Shown: piece after piece, positions 35,452-43,453 of the stretch | Position numbering within the stretch: position 1 is the stretch's first letter | Layout of the letters: every line of letters starts with the position of its first letter | From: RGIG3102 sp045633415 | GTDB lineage: Bacteria > Bacillota > Clostridia > Oscillospirales > Ruminococcaceae | Direction of reading: 5' to 3' | DNA: 64,000 nt | NCBI GenBank assembly: GCA_045633415.1 | Contig: JAZQYH010000001.1 | Coordinates: 1-64,000, forward strand | Program-made: the position numbers and the translations under genes | Notes under the pieces: generated by a model | Databases searched by the model: none | Told to the model about the DNA's origin: nothing | Seen by the model: the letters and a program-made list of their open reading frames with translations, nothing else

Positions 35452-35733
35452 ATGGATATTAAAACACTGGAAAGATTACAGAAACTTAACCAGCTTAACC
35501 TTACTGAAGAAGAAACTGCAAAACTCATCGGCTTTTTCGAAACAGCTGAAAAAGATGCAGAAATTCTTTCTACAGTAAACACAGACAATGTTGAAAGAAT
35601 GGTATATGTAATGCCTATGACAAACATTATCCGTGAAGATATTGCAAAAAAATTATTTACACGTGACCAGCTGCAGGAACAGGCACCAGAAGCTATGGAT
35701 GGCTACTGGCAGGTTCCACGTCTTGTAGACTAA
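35452..35733 (+). CDS. gatC: Asp-tRNA(Asn)/Glu-tRNA(Gln) amidotransferase subunit C
   Basis: A 93-residue GatC of usual length. The N-terminal helix pair with LNQLNLTEEETAKLIGFF and the C-terminal PMTNIIREDI and APEAMDGYWQVPRLVD blocks are standard. GatC wraps around the GatA-GatB interface and stabilises the enzyme. GGAAGGGG lies eight bases before the ATG. It starts the gatC-gatA-gatB operon, with 18 bp to the next gene. Confidence 0.95.
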   Translation: MDIKTLERLQKLNQLNLTEEETAKLIGFFETAEKDAEILSTVNTDNVERMVYVMPMTNIIREDIAKKLFTRDQLQEQAPEAMDGYWQVPRLVD

Positions 35734-35751
35734 AGGAAAGGATGAAGAGAT

Positions 35752-36915
35752 ATGAAAATGTATATTGCTGAAACTGAAAAATCAGTTAAAAACATTGTTG
35801 TTGACGATATGATTCTCACAACAGATATGCCTACATCCGCAGGTTCCAGAATGCTGGATGGTTATATGAGCCTTTTTGAAGCTGAAGCAGTTTCAAAACT
35901 GACAGAAGCTGGCTATAAAGTATATGCAAAAGCAAACACAGGTGAATTTGGTCTTGACCTCATGGGTGAAACATCCTACTATGGTGCAGTAGAAGCTGAC
36001 GGCATGCTGACAACAGCTGTTGCACAGGCTGTTAAAACAGGCGAAGCTATGGCCGGCGTTACTCTGGAAGTAAACGGTGCATCTGCACGTGGTGCTGCAC
36101 TGGCTGGTCTTACATTTGTAAAACCTACTTACGGCACAGTTTCACGTTTCGGTACAATCCCAGCAGTTTGCTCTGGCGAAACAGTATCTGTAACAGCTGC
36201 TGATGCAAACACAGCAAAAGAAGTTCTGTGGGCTGTAAAAGGTCACAGCGACAAAGATGGCACATCTCTGCCAGAAGAAAAATGCGTAATGGCTGATGTG
36301 AAAGAAATCAAAAAAGTAGCGGTTGCAAAATCTCTGATGGTTGGCGAAGGCGTTGCTAAAGTGGAAGAAATGAAAGCAAAACTTTCCGCACAGGGTATCG
36401 AAGTTGTTGAAATTGACGGCGAAGAATTGCTGCTGGCAAAATCTGCATGGAATGTTCTTATGTCTGCAGAACTTTGCAATAACGTTTCCAAATATGACGG
36501 TGTAAAATACGGCTATCGCACAACAAACTACGAAACAATTGACCAGCTGTATACAAACAGCCGTACAGAAGCATTTGGTTATCTGACAAAATCAGTTGTT
36601 CTCTTTGGTTCCGAAGCTCTGTCCGAAGACAACTACTACAAAGTATACGACAAATCACAGAGAATCCGCCGTGTTATCAGCGAAGCAATGGCAAAAGTAT
36701 TTGGCGAATTTGATGCTATCCTTGCACCTGTTTCTTCAAAACTGTCCTACACAACAGAAGAAGCAATTGCAAATCCATATATGGCTTATGAAGAAAGCCT
36801 TTACATCGCACCAGCTATGATTACAGGTCTGCCTGTAGTTGTGACAAACGGTGTACAGCTTGTTGGTCCTGCATTCAGCGAAAGCAGTCTGCTGGCTCTG
36901 GCTGAAAAACTTTAA
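35752..36915 (+). CDS. degenerate GatA (amidase-dead) subunit of the gatCAB operon
   Basis: A 387-residue GatA homologue, about 100 residues shorter than normal. It begins near the position of the catalytic-Lys strand and lacks the usual first 60 residues and last 14. The Ser-cisSer-Lys amidase triad is lost: the Lys of GIKDN is V17 (IVVDDM), the Gly/Ser-rich GGSSGGS loop is replaced by an unrelated helix-like stretch (about 83-102), and the nucleophile Ser aligns with A110 next to S111. The rest is conserved: KPTYGTVSRFG (124-134), KYDGVKYGYRT, SQRIRRVI and the ITGLPVVV segment. GGAtgaaga precedes the ATG. As seen, it cannot hydrolyse glutamine; it may be a structural subunit. Confidence 0.85.
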   Translation: MKMYIAETEKSVKNIVVDDMILTTDMPTSAGSRMLDGYMSLFEAEAVSKLTEAGYKVYAKANTGEFGLDLMGETSYYGAVEADGMLTTAVAQAVKTGEAMAGVTLEVNGASARGAALAGLTFVKPTYGTVSRFGTIPAVCSGETVSVTAADANTAKEVLWAVKGHSDKDGTSLPEEKCVMADVKEIKKVAVAKSLMVGEGVAKVEEMKAKLSAQGIEVVEIDGEELLLAKSAWNVLMSAELCNNVSKYDGVKYGYRTTNYETIDQLYTNSRTEAFGYLTKSVVLFGSEALSEDNYYKVYDKSQRIRRVISEAMAKVFGEFDAILAPVSSKLSYTTEEAIANPYMAYEESLYIAPAMITGLPVVVTNGVQLVGPAFSESSLLALAEKL

Positions 36916-36930
36916 GAGGAGGTTGGGATA

Positions 36931-38364
36931 ATGAAATACGAAACAGTCATTGGTCTTGAAGTTCATGTTGAACTTGCCACAAAATCTAAAATTTTCTGTT
37001 CCTGTTCTGCTGAATTTGGCGGCGAACAGAACGACCATGTATGTCCAGCATGTGCTGGTATGCCTGGTATGCTGCCAATCGTTAACAAAAAAGTTGTTGA
37101 CCTCGGCATGACAGCTGGTCTTATGCTGAACTGTGACATCAACCGTGTTACAACATTTGACAAAAAAAGCTACTACTACCCAGACCTTCCAAACGCTTAC
37201 CAGACAACACAGTGGTTTGCACCTATCTGTGTAAATGGTCGTGTTGACATCGAAACATCCAACGGTCCTAAATCCATCAGAATCAAACAGATTCATATGG
37301 AAGAAGACGCTGGTAAACTGGTACACGACGACTGGTCAGATACAACTCTGGTTGACTTTAACAGAACATCTGTTCCACTTATCGAAATCGTTTCACAGCC
37401 AGATATCTCTTCTGCTGAAGAAGCTATCGCTTATCTGGAAAGACTCCGTGACCTTCTGCGTTTTGCAAAAGTATCTGACTGCCGTTGGGAACAGGGCTCT
37501 ATGCGTTGCGACGTTAACCTTTCAGTTCGTCCTGTTGGCAGTGACAAACTGGGTGTAAGAAGTGAAATGAAAAATATGAACTCACTTTCTGCTATTTCCA
37601 GAGCTATCAAATATGAAATTACACGTCATACACGTGCTATCGAAAACGGTGAAACACTTATTCAGGATACACGTCGCTGGGACGACAACGAAGGTAAGAG
37701 CTATGCAATGAGAAGCAAAGAAACAGCTGGCGACTACCGTTACTTCCCAGACCCTAACATTATGCCTGTTGTTATTGATGATGAATGGTTCGGCAGAATT
37801 GAAGAATCCCTGCCAGAACTGCCAGAAATCAAACGTGCACGCTACATTGATGAACTGGGCCTGTCTGAATACGATGCAGACCAGCTGGTTTCCAGCCGTG
37901 CTCTGTGTGATGTATTTGAAGGTGCTCTGGCTGTATGTGGCAATGCAAAAGAAGTTGCAAACTGGCTGATTACAGACTGTATGCAGGTTCTCAACAAAAA
38001 GAAAATGACAGCTGATATGCTGAATATCAACGGCACATCCCTTGGCCAGATGATTAAACTGGTTATGGAAGACAAAGTAAGCCGTGGTAATGCAAAACGT
38101 ATTCTGGCTGCTCTCTTTGACCAGGAAATCGCTGATGTAGAAGCATATGCTAAAGAATTTGGTTTTATCGTTTCCAACGATACATCTGCTATCGAAGCTA
38201 TCGTAAAAGAAGCTATCGCTGCAGACCCTAAATCCGTTGCAGACTTTAAAGGTGGCAAGGAAAAAGCCCTTATGGCTCTCTTCGGCAAATGTATGAAGCA
38301 GCTGAAAGGCAACGCAAACCCACAGGTTCTGCGCGAAATTCTGATTGCTGAAATCAACAAATAA
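36931..38364 (+). CDS. gatB: Asp-tRNA(Asn)/Glu-tRNA(Gln) amidotransferase subunit B
   Basis: A 477-residue full-length GatB. The kinase/transamidase cradle starts YETVIGLEVHVEL, followed by a zinc site (CSC and CPAC within residues 24-43), the HMEEDAGKLVHD motif of the ATP site and the C-terminal tRNA-binding YqeY-like tail. It phosphorylates and amidates Glu or Asp on mischarged tRNA using ammonia delivered from GatA. AGGAGG lies nine bases before the ATG. All active-site landmarks look intact, in contrast to the GatA encoded just upstream. Confidence 0.95.
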   Translation: MKYETVIGLEVHVELATKSKIFCSCSAEFGGEQNDHVCPACAGMPGMLPIVNKKVVDLGMTAGLMLNCDINRVTTFDKKSYYYPDLPNAYQTTQWFAPICVNGRVDIETSNGPKSIRIKQIHMEEDAGKLVHDDWSDTTLVDFNRTSVPLIEIVSQPDISSAEEAIAYLERLRDLLRFAKVSDCRWEQGSMRCDVNLSVRPVGSDKLGVRSEMKNMNSLSAISRAIKYEITRHTRAIENGETLIQDTRRWDDNEGKSYAMRSKETAGDYRYFPDPNIMPVVIDDEWFGRIEESLPELPEIKRARYIDELGLSEYDADQLVSSRALCDVFEGALAVCGNAKEVANWLITDCMQVLNKKKMTADMLNINGTSLGQMIKLVMEDKVSRGNAKRILAALFDQEIADVEAYAKEFGFIVSNDTSAIEAIVKEAIAADPKSVADFKGGKEKALMALFGKCMKQLKGNANPQVLREILIAEINK

Positions 38365-38383
38365 TTAAATACTAATTGAATTA

Positions 38384-38418
38384 TAAAAGTGTAGCAATTG
38401 TTGCTACACTTTTATTTT
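38384..38418 (+). terminator. terminator of the gatCAB operon
   Basis: The 14-bp stem TAAAAGTGTAGCAA and its inverse around TTG are followed by a T-rich run. Confidence 0.85.
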
Positions 38419-38652
38419 ATTTAAACATATATATACCGGTTTATAAGTACTGTACTAATAGGATAGGTGGCGATGTTACAGATTTGATTCAGGCAATTTC
38501 AACTATGAATAAAAGAAATTTCTAGAATGAACTGATAAGTATACCATCCATAAAATAAAAAGACTGTTGCACCGCAACAGTCTTTTTATATAAAAATTAC
38601 TATCTAGTAAAAAAACTGGTTTACCTTACTGAAAATATTCTTCGAAAAAATT
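38419..38652 (+). other. gap with a possible gene relic
   Basis: No complete gene is seen. A frame open across about 38436-38522 and ending in TAG at 38523-38525 reads like the end of a protein (GGDVTDLIQAISTMNKRNF) but has no start codon with a ribosome binding site. It is followed by an intrinsic terminator at 38557-38587. Both together suggest the 3' remnant of a lost gene. Confidence 0.25.
38557..38587. terminator. intrinsic terminator, same stem as at 41417
   Basis: AAAAAGACTGTTGC and its inverse around ACC form a strong stem with T-run. The same GACTGTTGC stem recurs after the ECF locus. Confidence 0.8.
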
Positions 38653-38700
38653 TTGACAAAAGCTGAAATATTTTGTAACCTTTTGTGGATGCATTACGAA
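38653..38700 (+). promoter_or_regulatory. overlapping sigma-A and ECF-like promoters of the sigma locus
   Basis: TTGACA (38653-38658) with TAACCT 17 bp later, and TGTAAC (38674-38679) with CGAA 17 bp later (38697-38700). The second matches the TGTAAC-N17-CGA form used by SigX-type ECF factors, suggesting autoregulation. Confidence 0.5.
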
Positions 38701-38727
38701 TAATATAATGAAAGGGAATATTAAATT

Positions 38728-39267
38728 ATGTTGTTAGTATATTTATCGTCTATAGAAGACAGTCGGGAAAAAAGCAGATTCAGGCTGTTTTATGAAAAAT
38801 ACATAGGGTTAATCAACTATGGGGCAGGACAGCTGACGTCGAATCCTGCTGAAAGAGAAGACATTGTCCACGAGACTTTTTTACGAATTATTTCACAGTT
38901 TGGTTCTATAAGAACTGATAATGAAAAAGAGACTGTATCCTTGGTGTATACCATTACAAAATATTGCGGTATTGACTATTTGCGTAAAAACAGAAAAGAA
39001 CTGTATCTTGAAGATTTGACACAGGAAGAAATACCTGAACAGATTGCCAACGAAGAATTTATGGTGGACAAAGTGTACATAAATAATATTGTGGAAGCCA
39101 TCGACAGAATGGACCCAATGTACTCCATACCACTGCAGCTAAAAACAGATGGGTACACAATTGATGAAATAGCTGTTTTTCTTGGCATAACACAACAAAG
39201 TGCAAAGGTGCGTATACATCGAGCAAGAAAAATATTGAAACAGGAATTGGGGTGTGAAAATGGCTGA
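38728..39267 (+). CDS. ECF-type RNA polymerase sigma factor
   Basis: A 179-residue sigma-70 family factor with regions 2 and 4 only. Region 2 (about 15-85) includes NPAEREDIVHETFLRI, the core-binding and -10 recognition helices; region 4 (about 125-175) holds the helix-turn-helix GYTIDEIAVFLGITQQSAKVRIHRARKIL. It directs transcription of an envelope or stress regulon. Its end overlaps the start of the next gene, a membrane protein expected to restrain it. Confidence 0.92.
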   Translation: MLLVYLSSIEDSREKSRFRLFYEKYIGLINYGAGQLTSNPAEREDIVHETFLRIISQFGSIRTDNEKETVSLVYTITKYCGIDYLRKNRKELYLEDLTQEEIPEQIANEEFMVDKVYINNIVEAIDRMDPMYSIPLQLKTDGYTIDEIAVFLGITQQSAKVRIHRARKILKQELGCENG

Positions 39268-39943
39268 TAAAATATCATTTGAAAATGCTTTGTCCATAGC
39301 GATAGGGCAATACAAATGTAAACAGTTGGACACAATTCCTGATTTACAACAGCTGGCAAGCGAGTTTGTCCCATCATCTGACTTTATAGAAAAAGCAGAA
39401 AAAATAATCAGAAATGCTGAAAGCAGACATAAAAAATCTGGCTTGGATAATCTTAAAAAGATTGCTGTAATAGTAGTGCTGTCTTTTGTGTTGCTGTCAA
39501 ACTCTACAGTGGCAACCGCCATAAAAAATGCGTTGCCTAGTTTTATTATCGAATGGTATGACAAATACACTGCAATATCAACTGTATCGGACATAGAGGG
39601 CTTTTATGTGATTGATTTTGTCTTGAACTATGTTCCTGATGGATATTATATGATAGATGGTGATAAGTATGACAAAACATATGTAAATGGAGATTTGCGT
39701 TTCAGAGTAAGCGTTAATTTAGAAAGTAACTATTCTTCATATAATGTTGACAATGAATATACTACTTTTTATGAAATAGAAATTGATGGTATAAAAGGTG
39801 TCAAACATGTTCACGAAGATGGCTATAACGGATTAATTATGTCTGCTGACGGTGTAAGGTATCATATCACAGGCACAGCAGCACAGGAGGAAATGGTGAA
39901 AATATACCAAGGTGTTGAAGTTATACTGGGTGAGCTGGAGTAA
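39260..39943 (+). CDS. membrane DUF4367-like protein, putative anti-sigma factor
   Basis: A 227-residue protein with a cytoplasmic N-terminal helical part, one membrane helix (about 65-83) and an extracytoplasmic domain whose end (DGVRYHITGTAAQEEMVKIYQGV) resembles DUF4367. DUF4367 proteins are commonly paired with ECF sigma factors and are taken as anti-sigma or sensory partners. The ATG at 39260, preceded by GGGGTG, overlaps the sigma gene by eight bases; translation is probably coupled. Confidence 0.75.
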   Translation: MADKISFENALSIAIGQYKCKQLDTIPDLQQLASEFVPSSDFIEKAEKIIRNAESRHKKSGLDNLKKIAVIVVLSFVLLSNSTVATAIKNALPSFIIEWYDKYTAISTVSDIEGFYVIDFVLNYVPDGYYMIDGDKYDKTYVNGDLRFRVSVNLESNYSSYNVDNEYTTFYEIEIDGIKGVKHVHEDGYNGLIMSADGVRYHITGTAAQEEMVKIYQGVEVILGELE

Positions 39944-39946
39944 TAT

Positions 39947-40348
39947 ATGGACTTGATTATGAAAAATAAACTGTTGGTTGCTGTCGGCACAGCTATAGCA
40001 GTGGTGTTTATGCACATAGGTAAAAAGAAAAAAGTCACTGACAATGTGTCATACACAGATATTACCGGTACATATTGCATGGAAGATACCCATGGTAAAA
40101 CAGATAAAACCTATTTTGTAATCAATAAAAATGGTAACTTTGTCCTGTATAGCAAAAATGCTGTTTTGGCACAGGGAAAAATGGTGAATAATGCAAGACA
40201 AAAGAAATTGTCAGCAAAAGATGGATACACAGTTTATTACAGAGACAATTATAAAAATATACTGATTGAAAAAAACAACAAGCAATCTTTATTTGAAAAA
40301 ATATCAGACATACCTATATATATAAATGTAAACACTAACTACAACTGA
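39947..40348 (+). CDS. small membrane-anchored protein of the ECF locus
   Basis: A 133-residue protein with one N-terminal membrane helix or uncleaved signal (about 6-23), then a Lys-rich stretch and a beta-rich exported domain (DITGTYCMEDTHG to the end) that looks like a small lipocalin/DUF-type barrel. No family is recognised. GGAG lies seven bases before the ATG, four bases after the upstream stop, so it belongs to the sigma operon. Confidence 0.65.
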   Translation: MDLIMKNKLLVAVGTAIAVVFMHIGKKKKVTDNVSYTDITGTYCMEDTHGKTDKTYFVINKNGNFVLYSKNAVLAQGKMVNNARQKKLSAKDGYTVYYRDNYKNILIEKNNKQSLFEKISDIPIYINVNTNYN

Positions 40349-40361
40349 ATCTATCACAATT

Positions 40362-40389
40362 TTGACAAAAGTGAATTATATACTATAAT
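40362..40389 (+). promoter_or_regulatory. sigma-A promoter of the 331-residue membrane protein
   Basis: TTGACA (40362-40367) and TATAAT (40384-40389) are separated by 16 bp. Confidence 0.75.
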
Positions 40390-40415
40390 TAAGACAAGGT
40401 ATCGGAGGTGTGTTT

Positions 40416-41411
40416 ATGAACTTTTCAAATTGGGATAATAAAGGTTCTGGCAAAATACTGGAAAAACTGAAATCCAAATCAAAGAATTTTTCTGTAGATA
40501 ATTATGGACTTTTGATTGTGGTACTTTGTGCGGCAATTTTTATGGGGCGTACCATCTGGACTTTTGGCGGGGTGCATAACCCTATTACTGCCAAAAAAGT
40601 GGAAAAGCGGGGCAGGGAATATCTTGATACCAATTATCCTGGAGTTTATGAACAGGTGAAAACCCAGAATTCCGGCACAGCAAATCAAAATCAGGATGGT
40701 AACTGGGGTATTTACTATTTTCAACGTGAAAAAAACAATGATATGTTCAGCAAAAACACAAACCTGTCTTTTACCCTTGTATTTGATGATGAGTTAAATA
40801 TAGTTTCTGATGGATACAGAGACGTTTACTTGAAAGGTGGCACTGTTTACAGTAATTGTTCATCCCAGTTTTACCGTAATGTGCGGGATTTGCTTTACCC
40901 AGACTACAGCAATAACCCTATTCCCCTTGATGGTACTTTTATAGAAAAACTGTATGATTATGATTTGGAAAACACTCATTTTTATGAAGCAGGTGACTAC
41001 ACCAATTATACAGGTGATTATTTTGACCCTGCTGTGGAATATGACCAACGGGAAATGGAAGCGAAATACGGCAGGATAGACATCAAAATGGCAATAGAGG
41101 ACGGCACCTATGATGACTATGTGCAGGCTGTAAAATCAGTGGTTAAAAAGCTGGATGAAAATAATCAGCCATATCATTCCTTGCACCTGTATATGTATTT
41201 CAGAGACAATGAAATTCTGTTCTGCGATGCTGATTTTACCAAAGAGCAGATAGATTCAGGTCTGGACAGCCTTATAGGAAATGAATCCTTTGTGTACACA
41301 CGCACAGATGAAGCTAATCTGAAAGCACAGGGGTTAGAAGTCCCAATGGTTGAAGTAGGCTCTTTTTCGGATTTAATAAGGGAATTATATAAAGAATCAA
41401 AAGAAAAATAA
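40416..41411 (+). CDS. single-pass membrane protein of unknown function
   Basis: A 331-residue protein with one membrane helix (about 31-50) and a large extracellular part rich in Tyr, Asp and Asn. No catalytic motif or repeat is recognised. GGAGG (40404-40408) fixes the ATG at 40416; a GTG six bases earlier is not needed. It follows the ECF locus but has its own promoter, so it may or may not belong to the sigma regulon. Confidence 0.7.
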   Translation: MNFSNWDNKGSGKILEKLKSKSKNFSVDNYGLLIVVLCAAIFMGRTIWTFGGVHNPITAKKVEKRGREYLDTNYPGVYEQVKTQNSGTANQNQDGNWGIYYFQREKNNDMFSKNTNLSFTLVFDDELNIVSDGYRDVYLKGGTVYSNCSSQFYRNVRDLLYPDYSNNPIPLDGTFIEKLYDYDLENTHFYEAGDYTNYTGDYFDPAVEYDQREMEAKYGRIDIKMAIEDGTYDDYVQAVKSVVKKLDENNQPYHSLHLYMYFRDNEILFCDADFTKEQIDSGLDSLIGNESFVYTRTDEANLKAQGLEVPMVEVGSFSDLIRELYKESKEK

Positions 41412-41416
41412 ATAAA

Positions 41417-41446
41417 AAAAGACTGTTGCCTTTGCAACAGTCTTTT
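41417..41446. terminator. bidirectional terminator
   Basis: AAAAGACTGTTGC and GCAACAGTCTTTT enclose CTTT, with T-runs on both strands, between convergent genes. Confidence 0.85.
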
Positions 41447-41450
41447 CTTT

Positions 41451-42386
41451 TTATAATCCTAATTCTTCTGGTGTTCTTAATTTCTGGTGTTTGAAAATCG
41501 GCACATTGTAGTGTGCTCCCAGTTTTCTTACCAAATCTTTGTAACAGCCCTTCATTTTGTCGTGGAAGAAAATACCCTCGATACCGCCTTCAATGGCGTC
41601 TACACACCTGCATGCACGGTCAAAGCCGTCTTCATTTTCATAAGCGCCAGAAACCAGCCACTGATTTGCAATGATATGTGTTACACCAAAGGTTTCGTTT
41701 TCACCCCACTGTGTAAAAACAGCCTGTGCAAAGTTTGGCTCAAAGTGTACGCCACCAACACAGAGAATATTGTGTACTTTCATACCATCGTCATTGAATA
41801 TCTTTGTAAGACTGCGCGCCAATGCACGGCAGGCTTCCATATTCTGCCAGCAATTTTCGCTGGAGCCTACTTCAATATCCATCATAGGCACAGGGAACTG
41901 GAGGAGTTCCTCTGGGTTGCCTACACCTGCATGTACACCAGACCAGTGTGTAGCTTCTGTCACCACACTGTACTCTGTAAGACCAAGTTCAACCCTGTTT
42001 GTTTCAAATGCCATCATCAGATTTCTCATCAGTCTTGGCTTTGCACCACCGTAGTTTCCACTGTCCACATCACCAAGAGAATGTACTGTCAGCACATTAT
42101 CAGGTGCATTTGTACCTTCGTGCCATGTAACCATAGCAGAAATATCACAGTCAGCAAAATATTTGTTCATAAGCGGCAGATAGCGTGGGTAGGCAAGACA
42201 CACAGCGATATCAGTTGGTGCAAAATAAAATTCGTTTTCACCCTCGGTGTATTTCATTATTTCCTGACCATCAAAATCCCAGCCAGTATTTTCAGCCAGA
42301 TAGCCTTCTTCTTTAAGTATATCCCACACGTTATGGGATACATGACCGTAGCCTCTGTTTGTGTTGATAAAGTAAACAGCCTTCAT
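41451..42386 (-). CDS. DTD2/GEK1-like D-aminoacyl-tRNA deacylase
   Basis: A 311-residue protein matching, in order and spacing, the archaeal DtdA / plant GEK1 family (PF04414). Corresponding blocks are WHEGT (88-92), LTVHSLG with YGG (99-114), SVVTEATH (140-147), MDIEVGSSENCW (169-180), VGGVHFEP (210-217) and FGVTHIIA (233-240). Archaeal members read EATHHGP, IEIGSSEEEW, GGGHYAP and FGHILPKYA there. DTD2 removes D-amino acids, and in plants aldehyde adducts, from tRNA. The bacterial DTD1 is unrelated, so a DTD2 homologue here is unexpected. Substitutions around the two His motifs mean activity must be tested. GGGGG eight bases upstream sets the ATG at 42386. Confidence 0.75.
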   Translation of the reverse strand: MKAVYFINTNRGYGHVSHNVWDILKEEGYLAENTGWDFDGQEIMKYTEGENEFYFAPTDIAVCLAYPRYLPLMNKYFADCDISAMVTWHEGTNAPDNVLTVHSLGDVDSGNYGGAKPRLMRNLMMAFETNRVELGLTEYSVVTEATHWSGVHAGVGNPEELLQFPVPMMDIEVGSSENCWQNMEACRALARSLTKIFNDDGMKVHNILCVGGVHFEPNFAQAVFTQWGENETFGVTHIIANQWLVSGAYENEDGFDRACRCVDAIEGGIEGIFFHDKMKGCYKDLVRKLGAHYNVPIFKHQKLRTPEELGL

Positions 42387-42447
42387 AAAACGTTCCCCCA
42401 TAAATATATTATATACATTATATTATCAACAGGATTTTTAATCAATA

Positions 42448-42473
42448 AAAAAGAGCGGTTTTGCCGCTCTTTT
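42448..42473 (-). terminator. terminator of the dnaD-dnaC operon
   Basis: The stem AAAAGAGCGG/CCGCTCTTTT with a TTTTG loop is followed on the minus strand by T. Confidence 0.8.
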
Positions 42474-42475
42474 AA

Positions 42476-43450
42476 TTATTTTATTCTGTTTTTGATTATT
42501 CTTATATCGTCACCGACAAAGAACAGTGTATCACAGCTACCCAGAAGTCTTGATGAAATTTTTTCACCGTATTTTTTCTGCAGTGCATTTTGTGAAGTAA
42601 TGTTTGAAGTGTAAATACAAGGCTTACCTTCAATCATTCTGGTGTTTACAATGTTGTAAAGCACGCTTAAAGAATAATTTGTCAGACTTTCAGCACCAAG
42701 GTCATCCAGAATAAACAAATCACAGTGGATAATATCACTTACCACATCTTCATCAGTATATCTGCTTTGTTCGATTTTGCTGAAAAGACTCTGTGCAGAG
42801 GAGTACATTACTGTATAGCCATAGCTCATTACCACATTTGCTATGGAGCAAGCCAGATGGGTTTTGCCCAGCCCGGCACTGCCCAGCATCAATATGCTTT
42901 TGTTTTTTTGTGAAAAATTCTCTGCATAAGAAACACAGTATTCATATATCTGCTTCATCTGGCTATATGGTACTACCATTGTGCCGTTGGACAATTCTTT
43001 GGCTGTTTTTGGGTACATATCCAGATTGAATGTTTCAAAGCTGGCCTGTGGTGCAGGTGAAAGGACTGTCAGGAATTTTTGTCTTTGTCTTGTGATTTCT
43101 TCTTTAAGACACTGGCAGGCCTTGCCTTTTATAAATCCTGTATCTTTGCATACAGGGCAGAAATATTCCATTTCCAAGTCTTTTTTGGAAAAACCGTGTT
43201 CTTTCAGTAACTGGGTGCGTTTTTCATCCAGCTGGTCCATTTCTGCACGCAATTTGTCAGCTTCTGGCTGGTTTTTACCAATTACGGCCAAAGTATAGCT
43301 GGCGCCCAGACTGGTGATTTCATCAGTCAGCTGGCTGACCATAGGCACTTTATTATTTATTTCTTCCATTTTGGCAAAATATTTTGCTTTCATGGCAAGC
43401 CTGCGGTTTTCCAATACAGAATAGGCGTTGTTATAGCTTTCACCGCTCAT
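42476..43450 (-). CDS. DnaC/DnaI-type replicative helicase loader
   Basis: A 324-residue AAA+ ATPase. The N-terminal helicase-interacting part ends with a zinc site (CPVC...CQC, about 96-113), followed by Walker A GSAGLGKTHLA, Walker B DLFILDDLGAE and the sensor region YTSNIT. It loads the DnaB-type helicase at origins. It follows the DnaD-domain gene by three bases in the same operon, which fits the Firmicute loader pathway. Confidence 0.92.
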   Translation of the reverse strand: MSGESYNNAYSVLENRRLAMKAKYFAKMEEINNKVPMVSQLTDEITSLGASYTLAVIGKNQPEADKLRAEMDQLDEKRTQLLKEHGFSKKDLEMEYFCPVCKDTGFIKGKACQCLKEEITRQRQKFLTVLSPAPQASFETFNLDMYPKTAKELSNGTMVVPYSQMKQIYEYCVSYAENFSQKNKSILMLGSAGLGKTHLACSIANVVMSYGYTVMYSSAQSLFSKIEQSRYTDEDVVSDIIHCDLFILDDLGAESLTNYSLSVLYNIVNTRMIEGKPCIYTSNITSQNALQKKYGEKISSRLLGSCDTLFFVGDDIRIIKNRIK

Positions 43451-43453
43451 TAA

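Noticed and set aside
38653..38658. The TTGACA before the sigma gene as the only promoter.
   Set aside because: Its -10 partner TAACCT is weak, and an ECF-type TGTAAC-N17-CGAA overlaps it, so both are kept as candidates rather than one.
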